Assembly: GCA_041493205.1 (NCBI GenBank)
Contig: JBGPYM010000144.1
Coordinates: 1-7,913 of the forward strand
DNA: 7,913 nucleotides
Origin: JBGPYM01 sp041493205
Lineage (GTDB): Bacteria > Bacteroidota > Ignavibacteria > UBA10030 > UBA6906
Direction of reading: 5' to 3'
A program made the position numbers and the translations under genes. Positions 1 through 5,763 of the stretch are shown in pieces. Numbering within the stretch: the first letter of the stretch is position 1; every line of letters starts with the position of its first letter. The notes under the pieces were generated by a model. The model was not told where the DNA came from, ran no database searches, and worked only from the letters and a program-made list of their open reading frames with translations.

Positions 1-2
1 AC

Positions 3-6
3 GGAG
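3..6 (+). promoter_or_regulatory. Ribosome binding site of the glycosidase-like lipoprotein gene
   Basis: GGAG lies 5 bases ahead of the ATG at 12. This supports the ATG at 12 as the start, since the protein then begins directly with a lipoprotein signal peptide. The window begins two bases upstream, so nothing can be said about the promoter or a preceding gene. Confidence 0.6.
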
Positions 7-11
7 ATGAC

Positions 12-2162
12 ATGCGCACCCTTCCTGCCTTCGCTCTCAGTGTCACACTCTTCGCGGGCTGCGGTCACGATGTTCCGGACCGGCCCCGGCGCGTTCCGGT
101 GACGCTGGAAGGGATGGCCATCACGGTCCGCGGCGCTGCGCGGTCCTTCCTGCAGTCCGACAGGCAGGGGGCACTCCTCACCGGCACGGTGGGGAGCGGC
201 GCCACGGATGCGTCCCGGTGGACCGTGGAAGGGAAGGATGTGGCAGTCAATCTCGTTGCGGAGACAGCGCGCGTGGCGCTGACCGGAGACCGTCTCGATT
301 CGGCGGTGATCCTCCCCTCAGAGACCAGGATGATGTTCGCCGGCGGCACCGTCGTGCGCGAGTCGATTCTCGAACGCCTCGGGACCCCCGACATGCACGG
401 CGTGGCCGTAAAAGTGTCTTCAGCCCCTGCGGGCAAGATTCTTCTTCGTGTCACGCCCGCAAAGGGGATCCGTTCGCAATCCCATGGCGCGGAAGGACAC
501 AGCGCCGAGTGGCGCTTACCGGACGGCCGCAGACTCGTCCTGACGGCGGGCCCCCGGGGGGTCGCAGCCGGCGATGCGGTCGTGTGTGATGCGCAGGGGG
601 ATGCCGATTTTCTGCTCGTCATCCTCCCCGAACACGACGAACCGGCAAAGGCCGAACGCCTGCGGGAGCGGATGGATTCACTCCTCACCGCCCGGCGGAC
701 GCGCATGGAAGGGCTGCTCAATGCTTCCTACTGCAGGACGTCGGACGATACGCTCAACAGAGCACTGCAGTGGATCAAGGTGTCGCTGGACGGCCTGATG
801 ATCGACCGCCGCGACACGTTTGCCATCGCCGGCGTCCCCTGGGATGGATCCATCGATGTCCGCGCCAACGCGCAATCGATCGCCGGCCTCGGCCTAGCCA
901 CGGGCGACTACCGCCGTACCGGAGCAATCCTGCGCACGATGGCGCGGTACCAGGACGCCGATCCTCGCAGCGCAACCTACGGACGACTGCCCGATCACAT
1001 TGCGGGACACGATGTCTCCTACCACGGCGCCGATATCGCCCCCTGGTTCGTGCGGGAGTTGTATGAACACGTGGTGTATTCCAACGATACATCGCTCGTG
1101 CGGGCACTCTACCCGGTCGTGAGCAGAAGTCTCACCGGGACGTATCAGCGGCACACCGACAAATTTAATTTCCTCACGCACGGTCCCTACGAAACGTGGA
1201 TGGCCGGAATCCCGCGGGGCAACCGCGCCGTGGAGGTGCAGCTCCTCTGGTATTTCCAGCAGCTGATAGGATCGTATGTCGCGACCTTCCTTGGCGACAC
1301 CGCGCATGCACGGGAATGGTGGGATGCGTCGATAAAGACCTCCGACAATTTTAACACCCGGTACGCCGACACCACTTCCGGATCGCTCGCCGATTTCCTC
1401 ACGCCGGCAGGCGTGCGTGATACTACCCTGAGACCGAATGCCATCATGTGCCTGGAGATGCTCGAAACGGAACGCATGCGGTCCGAAGTGACCAGGGCCA
1501 CCGTCCGGAATCTCCTCCACCATGAAGGCGTTGCGACCGGCGCCGGCCCCTCCGGCGGGCCAGTCGTCACCTGGCTCATGGGTCCCGTCACCTATGCGCT
1601 TACCCGCTACGACCGGCAGGATCTCAGCTACCAGGTCACCAGGGCGATGGCCCGTGGTGTGCTGACGGAAGGGATGGCAGGCACGCTCCCGGCCGTCGTG
1701 AACCCGGGGCCGGCCGGCACCAGCGCATCGTTGATGGGTATGGCGGAATTCGTCCGCACGATCTATCAGGACTATCTTGGTCTGCGCGTCGATCTGGCCG
1801 CGAACACGCTGACGATCCAGCCCAAACTCCCGGATGCGCTGAACGAAATTGACTTCACGGTCTACGCCGGGCTTCATGCGATCCACGGGTCGCTCTCCAG
1901 GACAGGAGAGGAAGGGCGGATCAGGCTGGAAGCGCCCGATCTGCCCGGCGGGATGAAAGTGAATTTTCTCTGGATGACGGAGAACGGCGATGCCTGGCGC
2001 GGGACGGCACAGCTCCGCAACGGCGTTCCCTGGACGCTGGTGATACAGGCTGACGATGTGCTTCTCTTCCAGGGGGATCAGAAGGGGGAGTGTGAAACGA
2101 AGCGGCACCTGAAGAACTTCTCACAGCGGGGAGCGGCAGCGGGGTTTGGGTTCGCGCCCTAG
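12..2162 (+). CDS. Predicted lipoprotein with glycogen-debranching-type six-hairpin glycosidase domain
   Basis: The 716-residue protein starts with a lipoprotein signal: a hydrophobic stretch ending in LFAGC, with Cys17 as the probable lipidated residue (Phe at -3 is slightly atypical). Residues about 30-235 look like a beta-rich N-terminal domain. Residues about 240-605 resemble the (alpha/alpha)6 domain of amylo-alpha-1,6-glucosidases (GDE_C type). Recognisable blocks are GVPWDGS at 274-280 followed by AGLGLATGDY at 291-300, YETWMAG at 393-399 followed by RAVEVQLLWY at 405-414, LRPNAIMCLEM at 473-483, VTWLMGP at 519-525, and GTLPAVV at 557-563. A beta-rich tail follows. Family members hydrolyse alpha-1,6 branch linkages of glycogen-like glucans; the lipid anchor places this one in the envelope, perhaps for imported or surface glucan. 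The acidic residues usual in the TWMD and TIPE blocks appear to be Ala398 and Ala561, and the GRD block is altered, so activity or specificity may differ. The last 20 or so residues (from about 693) look like a run-out tail into the convergent gene. Another six-hairpin glycosidase family cannot be excluded. Confidence 0.72.
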   Translation: MRTLPAFALSVTLFAGCGHDVPDRPRRVPVTLEGMAITVRGAARSFLQSDRQGALLTGTVGSGATDASRWTVEGKDVAVNLVAETARVALTGDRLDSAVILPSETRMMFAGGTVVRESILERLGTPDMHGVAVKVSSAPAGKILLRVTPAKGIRSQSHGAEGHSAEWRLPDGRRLVLTAGPRGVAAGDAVVCDAQGDADFLLVILPEHDEPAKAERLRERMDSLLTARRTRMEGLLNASYCRTSDDTLNRALQWIKVSLDGLMIDRRDTFAIAGVPWDGSIDVRANAQSIAGLGLATGDYRRTGAILRTMARYQDADPRSATYGRLPDHIAGHDVSYHGADIAPWFVRELYEHVVYSNDTSLVRALYPVVSRSLTGTYQRHTDKFNFLTHGPYETWMAGIPRGNRAVEVQLLWYFQQLIGSYVATFLGDTAHAREWWDASIKTSDNFNTRYADTTSGSLADFLTPAGVRDTTLRPNAIMCLEMLETERMRSEVTRATVRNLLHHEGVATGAGPSGGPVVTWLMGPVTYALTRYDRQDLSYQVTRAMARGVLTEGMAGTLPAVVNPGPAGTSASLMGMAEFVRTIYQDYLGLRVDLAANTLTIQPKLPDALNEIDFTVYAGLHAIHGSLSRTGEEGRIRLEAPDLPGGMKVNFLWMTENGDAWRGTAQLRNGVPWTLVIQADDVLLFQGDQKGECETKRHLKNFSQRGAAAGFGFAP

Positions 2163-3442
2163 TGACGGCGCGGCGCGCGCTTGCGCGCGATGTCTTTGCG
2201 CAATTTCTCCGCACGCGTCCGTGTCATGCGGTACCGGAGCGTGACGCCGTCTCCTTCATAACGCTTTTCAAGCACCTCGCCGTCTTCATGCACGCGCGAC
2301 ATGAGCTCGTAGTCGTCCTGTCCGAACCGCACGGTTTCCTCGACGATGGACCCCTCCAGCAAGTTGGTCACCTCAGCAGTAAGTGCCGTGAGGTTGATGC
2401 CGCGCGCCGCGGAGATGCAGACGGCGTGCTCAAACCGGGCTATGAGCGCGGGAACGTTGTTCCGGTGTTCCACGCGGTCCAGCTTGTTGAACACCAGCAC
2501 CGTCGGTTTCCCGTGCGCCCCGATATCCTCCAGCGTTTCGTCGACCACCGCGATCTGCTCTTCGAACAGGGGATGGCTCATGTCCACCACGTGGAGAAGG
2601 ATGTCCGCCTCGCGCACTTCGTCAAGCGTGCTCTTGAATGACGCGACGAGATGTGGGGGAAGCTTCCGGATAAACCCGACGGTGTCCGACAGGAGGATGC
2701 GGTGGACGGGGGTAAGCGTGACCATCCGGACGGTGGAATCGAGCGTGGCGAACAACCGGTCCTCGACAATCACTCCCGCCCCGGAGAACCAGTTCAGCAG
2801 GGTGGATTTGCCTGCGTTGGTGTAGCCCACCAGTGCGACACGGGGATATTTTTCCCTCCCCTTGCGCTGCACTTCGCGCTCTTTGCCGATGTCCGTAAGC
2901 TTGGCGTTCAGCCGCGCAATCTTTGTGCGGATGGACCTCCGGTCGGTCTCGATCTGGGTCTCGCCAGGCCCTTTTGTTCCTATGCCGCCGAACTGCTTCG
3001 AAAGATGCGTCCACCGGCGCGTGAGGCGCGGCAGCATGTACTGCAGCTGCGCAAGCTCAACCTGCGTCTTTGCTTCATTGGTCCGCGCACGCGAGGCGAA
3101 GATGTCAAGAATGATGCCGCTCCTGTCGACGATCTTACACCCGATGAGATCCTGCAGGTTCCGCACCTGGACGGCGGAAAGATCGTCGTCGAAGATGACC
3201 AGCTGGATGTTTTTCTCCTTGACCAGCCAAGAGAGTTCCTCCGCTTTCCCCTTGCCGATGAAGAACGCGGAGTCGATGTGCCGGCGGTCCTGGAGTATCC
3301 TGTGAACGACGTCGGCCCCCGCCGAATCCGCAAGGAGGGAAAGCTCTTCCAGGGAATCCTCCACGCGTGCCCGTCGTGCTTCGCCGGTCGCAACGCCCAC
3401 CAGTATCGCCCGCTCCCGATCAGTTGTCTGCTGCAATTTCAT
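2159..3442 (-). CDS. hflX: Ribosome-associated GTPase HflX
   Basis: This 427-residue protein has the full HflX layout. The N-terminal HflX domain covers residues about 10-150, including FFIGKGKAEEL at 60-70. The glycine-rich linker GPGETQIETDRR spans 158-169, followed by a helical segment. The GTPase domain has G1 GYTNAGKS at 206-213, switch I with FATLDST at 231-237, G3 DTVG at 253-256, G4 NKLD at 319-322 and G5 SAA at 344-346. A C-terminal domain ends in a basic tail. Length is normal for the family. HflX binds the 50S subunit and splits stalled or stress-inactivated 70S ribosomes in the cytoplasm. The ATG at 3440-3442 overlaps the stop of the upstream BatA-type gene as ATGA and has a good ribosome site, so the two are probably co-transcribed and translationally coupled. 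At the other end its TAG stop shares the CTAG at 2159-2162 with the convergent gene. Identification is very secure. Confidence 0.97.
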   Translation of the reverse strand: MKLQQTTDRERAILVGVATGEARRARVEDSLEELSLLADSAGADVVHRILQDRRHIDSAFFIGKGKAEELSWLVKEKNIQLVIFDDDLSAVQVRNLQDLIGCKIVDRSGIILDIFASRARTNEAKTQVELAQLQYMLPRLTRRWTHLSKQFGGIGTKGPGETQIETDRRSIRTKIARLNAKLTDIGKEREVQRKGREKYPRVALVGYTNAGKSTLLNWFSGAGVIVEDRLFATLDSTVRMVTLTPVHRILLSDTVGFIRKLPPHLVASFKSTLDEVREADILLHVVDMSHPLFEEQIAVVDETLEDIGAHGKPTVLVFNKLDRVEHRNNVPALIARFEHAVCISAARGINLTALTAEVTNLLEGSIVEETVRFGQDDYELMSRVHEDGEVLEKRYEGDGVTLRYRMTRTRAEKLRKDIARKRAPRRH

Positions 3443-5622
3443 GTGCCTTCACTCCCTCCGGTGTGTGGCTTCGCCGCGCGCCCCACGGCCATTTCAACGA
3501 GCGCGAGGATCAGCGCCAGCGCAAGAAAATGCCGCCATAGTTCTACGCCAAATCTCGATTGCCGGATGCTCTCGGCGGGCGATTCTCCCGGGGGGACCGC
3601 ACGGATATTTTCCTGGGGAATGCCTGCATGCTGCCAGAACGCTGAGACCTCGTCGTCGCTCGCCGTCCGGAGATCCGATTCCGCGGGTGAGACATTGACG
3701 GCGGCTGCCGCCACGCTGCGTGCCCCCCGTTCGCCCTCGCGGCGATCACGGGTGACAACATACACGCCCGGATCGGACGGCGGAGGGGTCGTGAAGATGG
3801 CTGTGCCGGTCCCGGCCTGGAACGCGGGAACGATCCTCCGGGCGGTTCCGTCCGGACCGGTCACACTGTACGTGTCCCTGTCGGAGAAATCCCGGAGGCG
3901 CGCTGCGACGCGGAAGGGCTCGCCGGCGGTCAGCGAGGGTTGTTCCGTGGAGCGCGCGGCGCAATAGAGCAACGCACGGTGAAGCAGGGGGGCAAATACT
4001 CCCTTGAGGGGGAAGTCCGACCACCCGAGCCCGGCTTCGACGGCAAAGACGAGCACCCGCCCGCTCCCCTTCCCGTAGTCTGCAAGGAATGTCGCGCCGT
4101 TGGAGAGCGCTATGACTCCCGTCCCCCGCTCGCCTGCGGTCAGGGGGAGTGATGTGACGATGCGGGGAGATTCAATTGCCCGCGCCCGGCGCCGTACACC
4201 CTCAACGGCGTCGAACATTCCCTCGAACAGCGGGTGGGCGTAGTCCACTCTCCCAAACGTGAGAAACGTCCCCTGGGGCTGCGTGACGGGACCCGATTCC
4301 CACCGGGGAATCCCCAGATCCGGAAGGAGGGATTCATTATAGAGTGAGGGAACGGTCTCCGGGCCCGGAAACAATATCAGCCCTCCGCCGGACTCCACAA
4401 ACCGCGCTATCCGGCGGGCGGCGGGACCTGCGAGCCCGCGAAGACTGCACAGAATCAACACATCGTATTTCCCCAGGTCGGTGGAGCCCAGCTCACTCTC
4501 TGTGGCCTTGCGGAGGTTGAATGATCCCGCGAGCGCCGTATCACCCGCAAGGGTGATCGCGAGAGACGTCAGAAGTGTCGCGTTCTCGTTCGGCCCGGCC
4601 AGAAGCACGTTGACATTTTCCGGTACGGTGAGCGTGTAGTACCATTTGTTATCAGGCTCGAACAGGTCGTCTTCACTCTCCACGTATCCGCCCAGAATCC
4701 CCCGGCGCGGAGTGGAGAACTGGAAATCCTGTTCGACAACGCCGTTCGCGGGGACGTCCGCGGACCGTTGAGCGACGCGGCTGCCGTCACAGTACACGCT
4801 GACAAGGGTCCCCGTGAGCGGGCGGTCGCTGAAATTGCTGAGGTGGGCGGCCAGATGGACCGGTTTGTGCCCTGTGATGATCCGTGTCGTGATGTGGGCT
4901 CCCCCGACGGCGCCGTTCCCGCGCCCGAGAGGGGGGGAGGAGACCACAAAAACCCGCGTACGCGCATCGAGCCCCGACGCGCTGTCGGAGGACGCGCCGG
5001 GGCCGCCGAACTGTGTGGCCTGCCCGTCGGTGATCAGCACGAGCTCTTTGTTCGCGTCGGATGAGGCGGCGAGTATCCGTGCGGCGGCCCGGAGCGCGGT
5101 CGCGTAGGGAGTTGTGAATGTCGTCGGGGTCATCCGGTCGACGGCCGCCCGGACGGATGCAGCATTCCGCGCGGCTGGGAGCGGGGCGCCGGATCGCACC
5201 TCGGAGAGCGGAAGCAGGTAAAGCTTGTCCCCGTCCTGTGCGAGGTCCGCAATGCGTGACGCGCTCTGCTGGGCCCGCGCAAACGCGCTCCCCCGTTCGT
5301 CCCGGACCGTCATGCTCGGCGAATCGTCCAGCATCACCACCATGGTGCTCGCTGCCTCCGCGCCCCCCAGGCCGGCAAATGATCCGCGGAGCGCGGGACG
5401 CGAAAATGCGAGGACGAGTGCGATCACGAGAAGAGTCCGAAGCACCAGTAGCAGAATCTGGCGAAACCGGATTCTGCGCATTGAAGTTTTCTGTAACTCC
5501 TTCAGGAATCGGAGCGAGCTGAACTCGATGGTCCGGAGCTTGCGGAGGTTCAGCAGGTGCAGGATGAGGGGGATGCTCGCAGCGGCAAGGCCGAAGAGAA
5601 CAAATGGGTTCAGAAAGGTCAT
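3439..5622 (-). CDS. BatA-domain, vWA-domain membrane protein
   Basis: This 727-residue protein begins with a typical BatA (aerotolerance regulator) N-terminal domain: membrane segment about 4-24 (LNPFVLFGLAAASIPLILHLL), a basic loop, then a second membrane segment about 54-73. A vWA-type domain follows at about 93-230, with MIDAS motif D99-x-S101-x-S103 and the strand LVLITDG at 194-200. Residues about 250-330 look like an immunoglobulin-like domain. Residues about 335-555 form a glutamine-amidotransferase-like fold (NVLLAGPN at 338-345, YDVLILCSLRG at 386-396, GGGLILFPGPE at 412-422, ending in FAPLLHRALLYCA) with no obvious catalytic Cys motif. A second beta region (about 560-645) and a last membrane segment (about 698-714) follow. 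Bat-type proteins are usually linked to MoxR ATPases and envelope stress, but neither moxR nor a DUF58 gene is visible here. The start at 5622 is chosen because the conserved BatA N-terminus begins exactly there, although no Shine-Dalgarno sequence precedes it. It is the first long gene of an operon with hflX. Exact function is unknown. Confidence 0.85.
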   Translation of the reverse strand: MTFLNPFVLFGLAAASIPLILHLLNLRKLRTIEFSSLRFLKELQKTSMRRIRFRQILLLVLRTLLVIALVLAFSRPALRGSFAGLGGAEAASTMVVMLDDSPSMTVRDERGSAFARAQQSASRIADLAQDGDKLYLLPLSEVRSGAPLPAARNAASVRAAVDRMTPTTFTTPYATALRAAARILAASSDANKELVLITDGQATQFGGPGASSDSASGLDARTRVFVVSSPPLGRGNGAVGGAHITTRIITGHKPVHLAAHLSNFSDRPLTGTLVSVYCDGSRVAQRSADVPANGVVEQDFQFSTPRRGILGGYVESEDDLFEPDNKWYYTLTVPENVNVLLAGPNENATLLTSLAITLAGDTALAGSFNLRKATESELGSTDLGKYDVLILCSLRGLAGPAARRIARFVESGGGLILFPGPETVPSLYNESLLPDLGIPRWESGPVTQPQGTFLTFGRVDYAHPLFEGMFDAVEGVRRRARAIESPRIVTSLPLTAGERGTGVIALSNGATFLADYGKGSGRVLVFAVEAGLGWSDFPLKGVFAPLLHRALLYCAARSTEQPSLTAGEPFRVAARLRDFSDRDTYSVTGPDGTARRIVPAFQAGTGTAIFTTPPPSDPGVYVVTRDRREGERGARSVAAAAVNVSPAESDLRTASDDEVSAFWQHAGIPQENIRAVPPGESPAESIRQSRFGVELWRHFLALALILALVEMAVGRAAKPHTGGSEGT
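3446..3459 (-). promoter_or_regulatory. Ribosome binding site of hflX inside the 3' end of the BatA-type gene
   Basis: Read on the minus strand this is GGAGGGAGTGAAGG. The GGGAG block (3452-3456) lies 9 bases from the hflX ATG, a suitable spacing. It is encoded by the last codons of the upstream gene (the GGSEGT tail). It decides the hflX start at 3442 and permits initiation by coupling or independently. Confidence 0.65.
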
Positions 5623-5666
5623 CGAAAAAAAGAAGGAGAAATATTAACAGAAATGCAACTTGACAT
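5619..5666 (-). CDS. Possible 15-codon leader peptide coupled to the BatA-type gene
   Basis: On the minus strand an ATG at 5664-5666 opens a short frame, MSSCISVNISPSFFR, closed by TGA at 5619-5621. The stop overlaps the ATG of the BatA-type gene (5620-5622) as ATGA, the same arrangement found between the BatA-type gene and hflX. AGGAGG stands 6 bases before the leader ATG, whereas the region just before the BatA-type start is pyrimidine-rich with no ribosome site. Coupling from leader to main gene is therefore a plausible way to start the latter. Seven T residues (5625-5631) sit in the leader frame as T-TTT-TTT, the phase needed for a -1 slip, and the -1 frame is that of the BatA-type gene. 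The peptide resembles nothing I know and has no attenuator-like codon run beyond two Phe. It could be chance: the frame is short and no conservation can be checked here. Confidence 0.45.
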   Translation of the reverse strand: MSSCISVNISPSFFR

Positions 5667-5688
5667 TTCCGCCCTCCTGGAATATATT
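5660..5688 (+). promoter_or_regulatory. Sigma-70-type promoter for the T9SS cargo gene
   Basis: TTGACA at 5660-5665 and TATATT at 5683-5688 are separated by exactly 17 bases, a near-perfect match to the housekeeping consensus in an otherwise GC-rich region. Transcription would start near 5695, giving an untranslated leader of about 70 bases before the ATG at 5764. Many Bacteroidota use a different primary-sigma consensus (-33 TTTG, -7 TAnnTTTG), so its use depends on the host's sigma factor. Confidence 0.65.
5673..5678 (-). promoter_or_regulatory. Strong Shine-Dalgarno sequence of the leader frame
   Basis: The minus strand reads AGGAGG with 6 bases to the ATG at 5666. It is the only strong ribosome site upstream of the BatA-type gene and lies 51 bases from that gene's own ATG, too far to serve it directly. 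It also lies in the spacer of the opposite-strand promoter. Confidence 0.5.
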
Positions 5689-5739
5689 GAATGCATGCCG
5701 GCGTAGTACTCGCTGACCCATTCTGCCCCACTTTCCCTC

Positions 5740-5748
5740 ATTTTAGCA
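5740..5748 (-). promoter_or_regulatory. Candidate extended -10 promoter for the leader/BatA-type/hflX operon
   Basis: The minus strand reads TGCTAAAAT, an extended -10 element (TGn plus a TATAAT-like hexamer). I see no convincing -35 at the usual distance. A start near 5733 would keep the whole leader frame and its ribosome site in the transcript, with about 67 untranslated bases. An alternative -10, TATATT read on the minus strand at 5681-5686, would start transcription inside the leader ribosome site. Confidence 0.3.
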
Positions 5749-5763
5749 CCCGATGTATCTCTG

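Noticed and set aside
894..2108. 404-codon open frame on the minus strand inside the glycosidase-like gene
   Set aside because: It is antisense to a gene with clear family motifs; long antisense frames are common in GC-rich coding DNA and the translation shows no recognisable domain.
2174..2189. GC-only hairpin (CGCGCGC..GCGCGCG) just past the convergent stops
   Set aside because: Considered as a terminator for the + gene, but it lies within hflX codons, has almost no loop unless the stem is shortened, and is followed by GATGTCTTT rather than a proper T run.
2651..3967. 438-codon open frame on the plus strand across hflX and the BatA-type gene
   Set aside because: It is opposite two well-identified genes, and its translation is Pro/Arg/Ser-rich with no domain pattern.
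5681..5686. TATATT read on the minus strand as the -10 of the BatA-type operon
   Set aside because: It has no -35 at 16-18 bases, and a start about 7 bases downstream would cut into the leader ribosome site; kept only as a side note to the palindrome.
5691..5702. ATGCATGCCGGC with nested palindromes as an operator
   Set aside because: Only short 6-base palindromes overlap here, with no longer symmetric inverted repeat, so a regulator site cannot be supported.
4787..5731. 314-codon minus-strand frame starting in the intergenic gap and overlapping the BatA-type gene
   Set aside because: It is in neither the BatA-type nor the leader frame, its translation becomes Arg/Pro/Gly-rich low-complexity sequence, and the real gene occupies the same strand with conserved domains.
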